41,144 nucleotides of DNA. Origin: Kaistella soli. Lineage in GTDB: Bacteria > Bacteroidota > Bacteroidia > Flavobacteriales > Weeksellaceae. The stretch spans positions 1 to 41,144 of the forward strand of contig NZ_JAHOPF010000008.1 of assembly GCF_019038595.1 (NCBI RefSeq), given 5' to 3'. Below the pieces are notes generated by a model, which saw only the letters and a list, made by a program, of their open reading frames with translations, was not told the DNA's origin and made no database searches. Of this stretch, positions 26,101 through 33,423 are shown in pieces (within the stretch, counting starts at the first letter, position 1; each line of letters starts with the position of its first letter). Position numbers and translations under genes: made by a program.

Positions 26101-26845
26101 CCACCTCGGTATTGGCAAGATGAGAAAGTTGATTCTGCTCCATAACAGAGAGGTCCCGCAGTTCGGCGTACTTGATTCTGTCCTCGCTTATTCTGCTTAC
26201 ATCCACCGTAAACGGGATTTTAATCACCGGAGGCTTTGGATCCAAAACCAATGCTTCAGGAAAAACGATTACTGCGGAGGCGGCTTTTGCCCTGAAATCG
26301 AAGCCATTAATTTTTCTGTTATCTTCATTTTCCGTTAAATCTGCTGCTTCTACATAATGAATGGCTTTAATAACCTGTCCGATCGCTTCTTTAATATAAA
26401 AGTCCTTTTGAGTAACGACCTGGTAAATAAAATGATCCCAAAGTTCCTTTCTGTGCAGGATGTTACCGCTCCATTCAGCAGCGGCATTACTGAGAATGGT
26501 TTCCGTAACTGTTTCTTTTCGGGAAATCGTTTTGCCTAAATCGATCAGGTTTTGATATTTTTCTATTATTTTCTTCTCTGTTGAAAAATCTTCTGCCACA
26601 ACAAAATTTCTTGCTGCTATTACCAAAGCGCTGAACCTGGTAATGCCATCAGATGCAGACCAGGTCTCGAGAGTACGGTCGAAGAACCCTTTCATTTCTT
26701 CAACTTCCGGGCGGCGAATAAAGCCCAAATTTTCTTTTTTCGTTTCTGTCAGCTGAGGGTTCCTTAAGCTTGTAAAGCGGAACAGTGTTTGAGATGCCGC
26801 GTTGGCAACATTATTTGTAGTTTTATTTGTTGACATTTGTAACAT
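23141..26845 (-). CDS. Large protein of unknown family (1234 residues)
   Basis: I do not recognise this protein. It has no signal peptide and no membrane segment. Residues about 1-240 are mixed helix; about 250-320 form a coiled-coil-like stretch rich in Glu and Lys; about 330-600 are mixed alpha/beta. DYLKVEQSVHAYVPGEVSNI near 605-625 is followed by a Ser/Thr/Lys-rich linker (about 628-665) and a helical part with RALERVLSKISEERVEKII. GVYRWVDKKMKNQIYNYGKR lies near 780, an Ala-rich helix near 970-1005, and a conserved-looking end near 1100-1160 (TVKPGFENAVQFFMTTGRI). Starts at 26845 or 26836 (MSTNK) are both possible. Size and layout fit a structural or carrier protein of a particle or toxin-delivery machine. 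It sits with fibre-like, peptidase and lipase genes; function is unknown. Confidence 0.75.
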   Translation of the reverse strand: MLQMSTNKTTNNVANAASQTLFRFTSLRNPQLTETKKENLGFIRRPEVEEMKGFFDRTLETWSASDGITRFSALVIAARNFVVAEDFSTEKKIIEKYQNLIDLGKTISRKETVTETILSNAAAEWSGNILHRKELWDHFIYQVVTQKDFYIKEAIGQVIKAIHYVEAADLTENEDNRKINGFDFRAKAASAVIVFPEALVLDPKPPVIKIPFTVDVSRISEDRIKYAELRDLSVMEQNQLSHLANTEVEVSKNILKKESLEKLKNELVQVQKDYNESCGRAYQEQYESYKADIQPELDRYAIEIKAVEDTFTDRLTDAEKEVAYQHVSMPDIPKFEFIYQNEIDLYHLQSVLTSDSFALFLELFTDYSNDLKASIYNNPAAEVIILVSSATLAEINDFPLRLNKLFAKFSTVLSRIDESISESFAKVLSTKEVSQKMYASVGGVLIPLVNPVKTVANTFYLQAVTKRMLFANNEAYVQFGFAVEDSSWSVSSMQITASTNTGTHQEMLHNIPVVDGKITPSPVFVNKFSTLSNLKIEIWFDNQCESILELANIVSDRDVSGVLVIDRPIADNGGVLNAAIAPTVFQPKHFGVKRLGIADYLKVEQSVHAYVPGEVSNIENVMASELRHKSSTSREYSEITDSTSKSQETEKMSDTAKTSRTDMQTEVARELDRQQSIEAHTSFSAEGGRWKFEVGGSYANNTAQHDSTRQAVAKSQEITERALERVLSKISEERVEKIIREYTETNVHEFDNRGKVMATTDGESAHPQHITGVYRWVDKKMKNQIYNYGKRTMFEFMIPEPSRLHQLATSSAKQTFTEPVDPRVTTMPSADVDEAVLRYWANMYGVQPTELPKENIEHHIPYEWFKLKRSQEQRFKELSIPENYAAKDVTVYFGYEYGYMLVSNFKGGDMALPYVGNGSIDSNYFVTGLNITEKFIFKYQGFGVDSFNVTFKFNCKLSDAFMLSWKKEQFNKIIAAYNVAKEKFDADVKAAAESAAAQEKDNKAKASIFYRNTEANVLKHNCIAYLLQTYNTLGKAMSVDDGTLMQSFSMKFGDDLDQYTALAKFMEQAFEWNVMDYTFYPYYWANKNHWQDLYLSEEIDPLFRSFLQAGMARVIVTVKPGFENAVQFFMTTGRIWNGGEVPVIGDPLYLSIVDELRQPTGEPQGKYWITRIPTTLTILQAKSVGLVVTDALPIFPEMDPENCENPLELETESAFGEPQDVIMQNTPGTTSTLA

Positions 26846-26950
26846 TTTAAATTGTTAATTATTATTTTCTGGACATATTTTTGGCTGTTTCAATTATTTA
26901 CATCATTGAAATTTTAAAAATATGCGGACTGATTTAAAGTGGAGTTTTCA

Positions 26951-26969
26951 AATATTCCGGCGGAATATT
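26951..26969. repeat. 19-bp palindrome upstream of large gene
   Basis: AATATTCCG (26951-26959) and CGGAATATT (26961-26969) are perfect inverted arms around one base. The element lies 17 bases after the stop of the 146-residue gene and about 105 bases before the large gene. It could be a terminator stem for the former or an operator for the latter; no strong U-tract on the minus strand decides it. Confidence 0.6.
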
Positions 26970-26986
26970 TTTAGAGATGTTGATTT

Positions 26987-27427
26987 TTAAGGATTAACGG
27001 TTTCCCAATCCTGTGCTTCGCTGAAATAAATTCCGCGGCCTTCCAAGCATTCTTTTTGAGTAACGAGCAGAAACCCCTGTCTGAAAAGCTCATTGATGTT
27101 TTCTCTTAATTGGGTTTTATCTGACAGGTCAATATTTAGTTCGGAAGCGAGGGCATCTAATTCGGCGTACGACATGGTTTTGAACCGGACCTGTTCTTTA
27201 CCAAACTGCTTAGTGACCAACTGTGTCTGTGTCTGAGTTTGATTTTCTCCATCTGTATCAACGGAAACTTCAATTTCTTCCTCTACCTCTTTGGTACAGG
27301 TGTCTGTGATGCGTATTTCATACACCTGCTGGTCAGGTTTATTCTGAATCAGGTCCATTTTCATGGTGACCGTTCCCTTAAACGACGGGGGAAACATTAA
27401 GTCTTTGTTTGATTTGATTGCGATCAT
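26987..27427 (-). CDS. Unknown 146-residue protein
   Basis: This small soluble protein has no family I can name. The first 60 residues look beta-rich (FKGTVTMKMDLI, QVYEIRITDTC). A low-complexity acidic and Gln/Thr stretch (GENQTQTQTQLVTKQ) separates this from a helical C-terminus (SYAELDALASELNIDL, LRENINELFRQGFLLVTQK). It starts 14 bases after the stop of the fibre-like gene, so the two are co-transcribed. The size and its place between fibre and large structural gene would suit a chaperone or connector; this is a guess. Confidence 0.65.
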   Translation of the reverse strand: MIAIKSNKDLMFPPSFKGTVTMKMDLIQNKPDQQVYEIRITDTCTKEVEEEIEVSVDTDGENQTQTQTQLVTKQFGKEQVRFKTMSYAELDALASELNIDLSDKTQLRENINELFRQGFLLVTQKECLEGRGIYFSEAQDWETVNP

Positions 27428-27441
27428 AATTTTGATATTAA

Positions 27442-29382
27442 TTAGTTAAACGTTATTTCGTGATTGTGTGATGCTGAATAGGGGGCACTGTTGATCATCC
27501 GGTAATGCATATAGGTTCTCGGAGTTCCGGCAGCATCCGGTACCTCGAATGTGCCGAGTAACTCATACCTGTCCGTTATATCCTGATTGCTGTTGCTGAG
27601 ATCGATTACTTTTGTAACCACAAAAGAACTTGGCAGAAATACATGATAATTAACATTGGTATTGCCTGTTACTAAAATCACTTTCTTTAAAGTAGAAATC
27701 ATATTCGCATTCGGCAGTAACCTTACTTCCGCTCCTGTTGAGACTGTTGCCGCAGCTGTATTTCCGTAAAAAGCTTTAAATACTCCGGAAAAACTGATAT
27801 TCATTTCAGGAGCTGCTGCCGGCAAAGGAGTTTGAAAATTATTTCCCATGCTGTCAACCGGTTGATCCCCTTTAGCATAAGAAGCAGCAGAAGTGATGGT
27901 GTTCGTCCCATACGCAACGATCACATTTCCCATATTAAGACTTTGATTGACGCCAATGTCAGTTCCGTTGATTGTAAAGGACACCAGAGCACCACTCCTT
28001 TTTCCCTGCTCGGTATTGGCCTCCCAAATTCCGTTAACGGTTTTTCCCCTAATAATCCCCTGAGCATATGTTTTAGAAAAAGTAACATTGCTGAAAGTTG
28101 TTCCAATTTCATAAATACCTCCATTAACAATCCCTCTGTCATTAGTGAATGTTTGTGAAGGGTTAGTATAACTTGGATATTGCGTAGCATTCAGCAGCAT
28201 CTGCATAAACGACAGTAATTCTGTTCCCTTCGGAACGGTATATCCTGCAGAGATACCTCCCAGCGTAACCGGAGAGACAAATGCAGTTGGAATCCCCCTG
28301 TCTTCCCACCCAAAAGTACCATCCGCTTTGGCTGTTATCTGCTTGGCGTAAGTTATATCACCCTGCGCATTGGGGATATAGGCAGGATTAACAGAAAAAG
28401 CTCCGTTAATTTTTAAAAATCTGTTTGCCAGTGAAAAGCCGCCATACAATAATGCATTTTGCGCATCGGTGATGGTTCCTCCTTTATTATCAACAGCGAG
28501 GGTGTCACTTTGGGTGGAAGTTCCTCTCAGATATGATCCTATAAAAACATTGCGGTTCATATTTACATTCGACCCTCCGGTATTCCATCCTCCCCCATTT
28601 AATATCAGTGCGAGCGAACCTACTCCGACGTTATAACTTCCCAATCCATTATCATATCCTGCCGCTCTGCCTAAATAGGTATTATAGCTTCCTGAACTAT
28701 TGGCATAGCCCGCAGCCATACCCCCTGCCACATTATGAGAACCTGAGGTGTTCCAGTAAAGGCCTGCTGAAAAAGCAACATTTCTCTGTCCTGTGCTGTT
28801 ATTATTTAATGCTGAACTTCCCACTGCCGTATTCCAAACGCCATTTGTGTTTTTAGGAAGACTGTAATCACCCAAAGCCGTATTATAAACACCAGCGGTA
28901 TTCGCTGCCAAAGCATCCCGTCCAAAAGCATTATTACTCTCGCCAGTTGTATTAGCAATTAAAGCGTTCCGTCCAAAAGCAGTAGACCACTCTGTTGCAC
29001 TTCCTTCCCCAGTGCCTATTCTCACTCCGTGTATTGATTTATCCGCACCCCCCAATTCCTGCAAAGCAGTATTATCCACAATACCACTTTGTGTATTTGA
29101 TACAGGTCCTATATGGTCGGGATCCTGAATATTCAGTTTTGCTCTCCAATTCAGCACATTCTCCCCATCGAGATTGGTCGCATTCTTATCCGCTTTTCCT
29201 GATAAATCAACCCTGTCCGAAGGAATCACATCCTGGGGATCATTTTTGTGCCAGTAAGAATCCTGCCATTCCCAGAAATTCTGTTCTTCAGGAATGTCCC
29301 CATTTTCAAAATAAGTTTTCAGGCTTTCCTTGGGAATCACGCGGTTCGGTATATAGCCTTTTTCTTCTCCGTTGTTCTCCAT
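27442..29382 (-). CDS. Fibre-like protein with YadA-type head repeats
   Basis: This 646-residue protein opens with IPKESLKTYFENGDIPEEQN and FWEWQDSYWHKNDP, a start seen in Bacteroidota tail-fibre-like proteins. Residues about 140-270 hold roughly nine repeats of about 14 residues of the form NTAGxxNTAxGxxAL (for example NTAGVYNTALGDYSL), the left-handed beta-roll pattern of YadA/Hep_Hag heads, which trimerise. The C-terminal 270 residues are beta-rich and end in ASHNHEITFN. There is no signal peptide, membrane anchor or S74 chaperone, which fits a phage-like fibre better than a trimeric autotransporter. It is followed at once by the 146-residue gene. A good match to the regulon box lies about 270 bases upstream (29653-29669). 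Confidence 0.75.
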   Translation of the reverse strand: MENNGEEKGYIPNRVIPKESLKTYFENGDIPEEQNFWEWQDSYWHKNDPQDVIPSDRVDLSGKADKNATNLDGENVLNWRAKLNIQDPDHIGPVSNTQSGIVDNTALQELGGADKSIHGVRIGTGEGSATEWSTAFGRNALIANTTGESNNAFGRDALAANTAGVYNTALGDYSLPKNTNGVWNTAVGSSALNNNSTGQRNVAFSAGLYWNTSGSHNVAGGMAAGYANSSGSYNTYLGRAAGYDNGLGSYNVGVGSLALILNGGGWNTGGSNVNMNRNVFIGSYLRGTSTQSDTLAVDNKGGTITDAQNALLYGGFSLANRFLKINGAFSVNPAYIPNAQGDITYAKQITAKADGTFGWEDRGIPTAFVSPVTLGGISAGYTVPKGTELLSFMQMLLNATQYPSYTNPSQTFTNDRGIVNGGIYEIGTTFSNVTFSKTYAQGIIRGKTVNGIWEANTEQGKRSGALVSFTINGTDIGVNQSLNMGNVIVAYGTNTITSAASYAKGDQPVDSMGNNFQTPLPAAAPEMNISFSGVFKAFYGNTAAATVSTGAEVRLLPNANMISTLKKVILVTGNTNVNYHVFLPSSFVVTKVIDLSNSNQDITDRYELLGTFEVPDAAGTPRTYMHYRMINSAPYSASHNHEITFN

Positions 29383-29652
29383 TTGAAATTATTTTTTTGT
29401 TATTATCTAGAATTCGAAGGATCTTTTTATAGAATCACTTCAGTTTCTGCCTTGCTTTTTTCACGTGGTTTCAAGCAAATACCTCCACCTCAATCTTTGA
29501 TATGCAAATTCATTTTTAAGTGTTTTTTTCTGTCCATTCTTAAACATATTCCTGGCTGTTCAACATTCTGCGAATGTTAAATTCAAAGGCTTTATAAAGA
29601 TTTTAATGATTCTTTGTTCTTTGTACCCGGTATTTTAAGAGACCAACCCTGA

Positions 29653-29686
29653 CGACAGAACCTGACGTATTTAAAAAACAGGTTCT
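29653..29686 (-). promoter_or_regulatory. Degenerate regulon box inside inverted repeat
   Basis: Plus-strand CGACAGAACCTGACGTA (29653-29669) agrees with the four-promoter box consensus at every position but one. It overlaps an 8-bp perfect inverted repeat AGAACCTG/CAGGTTCT (29657-29664 and 29679-29686). No TAnnTTTG element lies at the expected distance, so it may be an operator or a dead promoter ahead of the fibre gene. Confidence 0.45.
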
Positions 29687-29841
29687 TCTGAAATGTTATT
29701 TTCGAAATCTTCCCTGAAAAAATTTTCGATCTCATCAAGATCAACCACATCATCCGGGTCAGTAATTTCAATATCATTATATGCAGCCGTATAGCTCCTT
29801 TGATCAGTAAGTATTTCTGTATTTTGAGGTAATCTTTCCAT
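29671..29841 (-). CDS. Small acidic protein of unknown role
   Basis: The 56-residue protein from MERLPQNTE is strongly acidic (ITDPDDVVDLDEIENFF, REDFENNISEE) and has no membrane segment. The same frame can be opened earlier by a GTG at 29898, adding 19 residues; I prefer the ATG. It has a regulon-box promoter of its own, which is the main reason to believe that it is a real gene. A short acidic protein in such a set could be a DNA-mimic or a regulator; nothing in the sequence decides this. Confidence 0.6.
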   Translation of the reverse strand: MERLPQNTEILTDQRSYTAAYNDIEITDPDDVVDLDEIENFFREDFENNISEEPVF

Positions 29842-29945
29842 GGTTAGTTTGGGGTTTGGGTTAAAATGAAGTGTTTTAAAAACATTGAACTCGAGCACAT
29901 TCTGAAGGTTTATATGATGTTTTGCTTCTCCTTTGTTTTACCTCT

Positions 29946-29981
29946 CAAAGATAATTTTCAGCAGCGCCAAAACCCGACGTA
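29946..29981 (-). promoter_or_regulatory. Promoter of small acidic gene with shared box
   Basis: The minus strand carries TATCTTTG (29953-29946) and, 14 bases upstream, TTTTG inside the box 29965-29981 (plus-strand CGCCAAAACCCGACGTA). The geometry is identical to the WYL, patatin and M15 promoters. Confidence 0.75.
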
Positions 29982-30111
29982 TTAAAAATTCTTATTTTGC
30001 AGGAAGGAATATTTTTAATTGCTTCTTTGTTCCAAAACATCGGGGCAGAAAACCAACATTTCAAAAAATATAACCGCATTACCTAATTTTTTAAATAATA
30101 ATCCGGAGCAC

Positions 30112-31149
30112 TTATATTTTATTTTTAATCAGTTTCTGAATAATCTGATTTAAAATTTCTTTGTTGTCCTCGATATAACTTAATCCTGCCTGTATCAGAT
30201 TTTCGATATTGGTCCTGCTTACATTGTCCATCGCCGGAGACGCATTTTTTAAAGATGGGTTTAACCTGTAGTAATTTTTTCTGTTCCTTTCCCCTAAAGT
30301 CCGGAACATCTGACAGAGCTGATAATCGACGGTCTCTGCGTTGGCTGACATCAAAATATCAATAATCGGAGTGACCCAACTGATTTTTCCTGCTTTCAGC
30401 ATTTTCTTAAAAGGATAGCTTTTTGCTTCAACTCCGGTTCCCAAAGAGATCATCATCATATCGTTTACGCCGGGATTATTTACTTTCTGATGATTTTTTA
30501 AAACTTCTGTAAACTGAATTTTTCTTGCTTCAGCGTAGGCACAAAGTGCAGGGTTGTTTGCATACATACCGCCGTCGATCAGACTGAAAACCTGCCCGTA
30601 CATTGATTTAATCTGTACCGGACTGAAGTACGTAGGTGCTGCGGAAGTTGCACGGCAGATATCTTTGACAAGAAAATTATCTGTACTTAGATGTGCCTGC
30701 CACGAATTAAAAAGTTTTGCCCTCCGGTTTTCTATATCGTAACTGGTTATTAAACACGGTTTGATCAGTTCCTTTAATTCGAGTTTTCCAAAAAATTCAT
30801 TAAGGTTTTTCTCCAGTGCTTCTTCAGAAATTTTCTCATTGAAAAGCCCAAACGGATTGATCAGCTTTTCCCAGAAAGAAACCTGAAAAATATCTCCCCC
30901 TTTTTCGGAGTACAGCTCCAGCCCTTTCTGAATTGAATATTTGGCCTTTCTGTTTTCATCCGGATGCAGCAGAATAGCTGCGATCAGTCCGCCAGTGCTG
31001 CTGCCAGCAACCAAATCAAAATAATCTCCGATTTTAGCCTGGGGGTGATCATATTTTTGCAGCTGTTCTTCTACATAGCGGAGGATGATGCAGGAAATAA
31101 TTCCTCTGATTCCTCCACCGTCCAACGAGAGTATGGTAACTTTTTTCAT
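30112..31149 (-). CDS. Patatin-like phospholipase
   Basis: This 345-residue protein is a patatin-family acyl hydrolase. It shows the oxyanion loop DGGGIRG at 10-16, the nucleophile elbow G-S-S-T-G with Ser51 at 49-53, and the dyad aspartate Asp192 in LIDGGMYANNP. The length is normal for single-domain bacterial patatins. There is no signal peptide, so it should act on membrane lipids from the cytoplasm. It lies between the M15 peptidase and the small acidic gene, and its promoter carries the shared box. With a wall-cutting peptidase nearby, a role in cell lysis or membrane damage is plausible; CBASS-type patatin effectors are an alternative, but no cyclase gene is present. Confidence 0.92.
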   Translation of the reverse strand: MKKVTILSLDGGGIRGIISCIILRYVEEQLQKYDHPQAKIGDYFDLVAGSSTGGLIAAILLHPDENRKAKYSIQKGLELYSEKGGDIFQVSFWEKLINPFGLFNEKISEEALEKNLNEFFGKLELKELIKPCLITSYDIENRRAKLFNSWQAHLSTDNFLVKDICRATSAAPTYFSPVQIKSMYGQVFSLIDGGMYANNPALCAYAEARKIQFTEVLKNHQKVNNPGVNDMMMISLGTGVEAKSYPFKKMLKAGKISWVTPIIDILMSANAETVDYQLCQMFRTLGERNRKNYYRLNPSLKNASPAMDNVSRTNIENLIQAGLSYIEDNKEILNQIIQKLIKNKI

Positions 31150-31166
31150 TTTGTTTTCTTATCAGG

Positions 31167-31202
31167 CAAAACTAGCATTGCGGTACGCCAAAAGCCGTCG
31201 TG
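31167..31202 (-). promoter_or_regulatory. Patatin-gene promoter with shared box
   Basis: The minus strand has TAGTTTTG (31174-31167) and, 14 bases upstream, TTTTG inside the box 31186-31202 (plus-strand CGCCAAAAGCCGTCGTG). Transcription would start about ten bases before the ATG. Confidence 0.78.
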
Positions 31203-31209
31203 TTATTTT

Positions 31210-31713
31210 TTATTTCAGGACACGATAACCGTTTATATCCATTTCAAATCCCGCCAGTACCCTCCAGCTGGTTTTAGCAATGCCTTTTTTTGTTATAATA
31301 TTTTTTCTTTCAAAATGAGGAAAATCTTTAAATGTTTTCCAGTTTCCACCCCAATCCCAACCATATTTTGCGAAAATTTTCACACATTCATACCAATCGG
31401 CGACCTTATCATTGTCCCAGTCCTTTACCGTGTCCCAACTCGCCGTTTTTCCGTCGATTATGAGACAGATATCTACCGCCAGGCCATAATTGTGTATGCT
31501 TTGTCCGGCTTTGGCGTTGGTTACTTTTTTACCGGCTTTAGTTCTTCCCAAAGAATAAAGATCTTCCTGTTCCTTAAAAGTTCTCAGCCCCTGCGTAATA
31601 CGGATTTTAGCTCTTCCATTGAGTGCACTGTCGCAGTCTTCAATAATATTCCTGACTTCTTCTCTTATTGAAGGATGAAGTTTTGCAATTCTTTCTCTGG
31701 TAATTTGATCCAT
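31210..31713 (-). CDS. M15 peptidase (endolysin-like L,D/D,D-peptidase)
   Basis: This 167-residue protein is an M15-family zinc peptidase of the L-alanoyl-D-glutamate type. The zinc and catalytic residues are visible: His74 and Asp81 in SIHNYGLAVD, and His133 in DFPHFE; ITQGLRTFKEQEDLY at 39-53 is the usual N-terminal motif. The compact size and lack of a signal peptide are like phage endolysins, which cut peptidoglycan stem peptides after release by a holin or other membrane damage. It is the outermost gene of the box-controlled set. The neighbouring patatin could provide the membrane damage; that link is inferred. Confidence 0.9.
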   Translation of the reverse strand: MDQITRERIAKLHPSIREEVRNIIEDCDSALNGRAKIRITQGLRTFKEQEDLYSLGRTKAGKKVTNAKAGQSIHNYGLAVDICLIIDGKTASWDTVKDWDNDKVADWYECVKIFAKYGWDWGGNWKTFKDFPHFERKNIITKKGIAKTSWRVLAGFEMDINGYRVLK

Positions 31714-31734
31714 TGTTTTTTATTTTTGATAGAG

Positions 31735-31770
31735 CAAATCTAAAAGAGGCCCGCGCCAAAAGCTGACGTC
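31735..31770 (-). promoter_or_regulatory. M15-gene promoter with shared box
   Basis: The minus strand has TAGATTTG (31742-31735) and, 14 bases upstream, TTTTG inside the box 31754-31770 (plus-strand CGCCAAAAGCTGACGTC). The leader to the ATG at 31713 would be about 15 bases. Confidence 0.78.
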
Positions 31771-32188
31771 TTATGTGCAATTGGCGGGAGATATTTTACA
31801 ATGAAATTAAAAAAACGTTTTGACAAAATAATGAGTACTCTATTTTGAATAGTTCAAGATTCATCATAAGTTCACCTAAGTTTTATGAATGCGTTTAAAA
31901 CGCTAAAAACTACATTTGTAAACACTGCAATACTAGTAATGATCAAGGCTGAAATCTTTAAGTTTTTGAAGCCAGTGATGTTACTGGATCAGCACTAAAC
32001 GTCAAACTATAATACGTCGGTTGGTAAACTACTTGAAAGATTCGTGAGTGAGCAGTTTTTTTTATATAAAAATCCCATTTAAAGAGATAATTATCTAATT
32101 GTAGCTATATTTACAAAAAAAACAAAATGCCCTTGAATAGATAAAACAAATATTTATAGCGGCATGAATTATACAATAAGAAATATAT
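31771..32188. other. Divergent intergenic region before defence-like operon
   Basis: These bases separate the leftward M15 gene from the rightward operon and hold no credible gene. Two palindromes stand out: GCGTTTAAAACGC (31891-31903) and AGATAATTATCT (32085-32096). No clean TAnnTTTG promoter for the operon was found; the nearest is TATATTTAC at about 32107, which differs at the last base. Confidence 0.5.
32085..32096. promoter_or_regulatory. 12-bp palindrome, possible operator
   Basis: AGATAATTATCT is a perfect palindrome about 90 bases before the first gene of the six-gene operon and close to where its promoter should lie. AT-rich palindromes arise by chance, and no regulator gene is in the operon, so this is only a candidate. 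Confidence 0.35.
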
Positions 32189-33418
32189 ATGAATAGATTA
32201 GCGACAGAAATACCCTCTTTGAAAAGTTCTGTAGACTTATTAAAGGAATATGATCATAAAGTACCACACATAACTAAATATATGGGTTCCAAGAGAAGTA
32301 TTTTGGATTTTGTGATTGGTGCTATTAATGAAGTATATACAGAGGGTAAGGTATGCGATTTATTTGCGGGTACGAGTGTTTTATCTGGGGCTTTGGGTAA
32401 ATTAATTCCAATCCACTCTAATGACATTCAAGAATATTCAGCAGTATTATCTAAGACATATTTGTCAAATTATGATTGGCAACAATTTAGTAGTACTCTA
32501 GAAGACATCTTGATTGCAGCAAATGATCATGTCAAGAATTTCAAGGAGGAATATGCTAATTTGAACTATACTTATTCTGCTGAAATGACAATCAAACAAT
32601 TCGTCCAGTTAGAAAAGAAACAGCAAAAATTATTAGATTATAATTTTGATGGCTCATTATACCATTTGTTTACAAAATATTATTCTGGAACATATTGGTC
32701 ATTCGAACAATGTTTGTGGATTGATGCTTTAAGAAGAGTTGCAGAAGATTATAGAAATACTCCTGTGTACTATGTTATTCTTTCAAGCCTTATGTATAGT
32801 ATGTCTTATTGCTCTCAAAGTACGGGACACTATGCACAATACCGTGACGCTAAAAGTGAGTCTTCTAAAAATGACATATTGATTTATCGTTTAAGAGACA
32901 TTAAACCTTATTTTGAAACGAAGTTTAATCAACTTAAACAACATCTGGGTAGTAACAATCTTGATCATACAGTTACCTCGTTAGATTACAGAAAATGCTT
33001 AGAAAAAATAGAAACAGGGACTTTGGTTTATGCTGATCCACCTTATGCATTTGTTCACTATTCCAGATTTTATCATGCTATAGAAACATTAGTTAAATAT
33101 GATTACCCCCAAGTTGATCATAAAGGAAGATACCGTTCAGATAGACACCAATCTCCTTTTGGAAGAAGAACAGAAGTGAAGAAAGCCTTTCAAGCGTTGT
33201 TTATAGGAATTAAGAAGAAAAAGTCAGATATAATTCTTAGTTACAGTAATACAGGTATGATATCCTTGGAAGAAATAATGCAGATCGCAAAGGATAATAT
33301 TGGTAAAGATTATGATGTGAGTTATAAAGAACAAGATTATAAGCACAGTACAATGGGGCGTAGTGATGATAAAAGTAAAGACGTAAAAGAATATTTAGTA
33401 ATCGCTAAATTAAGATAA
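32189..33418 (+). CDS. D12-class DNA adenine N6-methyltransferase
   Basis: This 409-residue protein is a Dam-like (MethyltransfD12) enzyme that transfers a methyl group from S-adenosylmethionine to adenine in DNA. YMGSKRSIL (31-39) is the cofactor-binding motif X, DLFAGTSVLSGALG (57-70) is motif I, and DPPY (283-286) is the catalytic motif IV. It is longer than typical Dam (about 280 residues), with an inserted helical region near 100-180 that may hold the target-recognition part. It is the first gene of a tight rightward operon, five bases before the ATPase. In such a setting it probably marks host DNA so that the linked nuclease spares it, though it could instead affect regulation. Confidence 0.88.
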   Translation: MNRLATEIPSLKSSVDLLKEYDHKVPHITKYMGSKRSILDFVIGAINEVYTEGKVCDLFAGTSVLSGALGKLIPIHSNDIQEYSAVLSKTYLSNYDWQQFSSTLEDILIAANDHVKNFKEEYANLNYTYSAEMTIKQFVQLEKKQQKLLDYNFDGSLYHLFTKYYSGTYWSFEQCLWIDALRRVAEDYRNTPVYYVILSSLMYSMSYCSQSTGHYAQYRDAKSESSKNDILIYRLRDIKPYFETKFNQLKQHLGSNNLDHTVTSLDYRKCLEKIETGTLVYADPPYAFVHYSRFYHAIETLVKYDYPQVDHKGRYRSDRHQSPFGRRTEVKKAFQALFIGIKKKKSDIILSYSNTGMISLEEIMQIAKDNIGKDYDVSYKEQDYKHSTMGRSDDKSKDVKEYLVIAKLR

Positions 33419-33423
33419 TAGTA

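Noticed and set aside
25799..26338. Plus-strand ORF of 179 codons opposite the large gene
   Set aside because: It is antisense to a continuous 1234-codon frame and has a random hydrophobic composition with no recognisable domain.
29592..29777. 61-codon minus-strand frame near the small acidic gene
   Set aside because: It overlaps the acidic gene in another frame and encodes a basic, low-complexity sequence with no support. The acidic frame has the promoter and the better composition.
30964..31671. Plus-strand ORF of 235 codons opposite patatin and M15 genes
   Set aside because: It runs antisense across two well-identified genes and the promoter between them, so it is an artefact of low stop frequency.
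21985..31713. Whole region as a complete prophage or contractile injection system
   Set aside because: No capsid, portal, terminase, sheath, tube, baseplate or integrase gene is recognisable; only fibre-like and lysis-like proteins are present.
32013..32030. TACGTCGG string resembling the regulon box in plus orientation
   Set aside because: The TTTTG half is missing (TTGGTA instead) and no TAnnTTTG follows at the fixed distance, so I treat it as chance.
32164..32196. Ten-codon leader-like ORF overlapping the methyltransferase start
   Set aside because: It is short, has no ribosome-binding or attenuator features, and such frames are expected by chance in AT-rich DNA.
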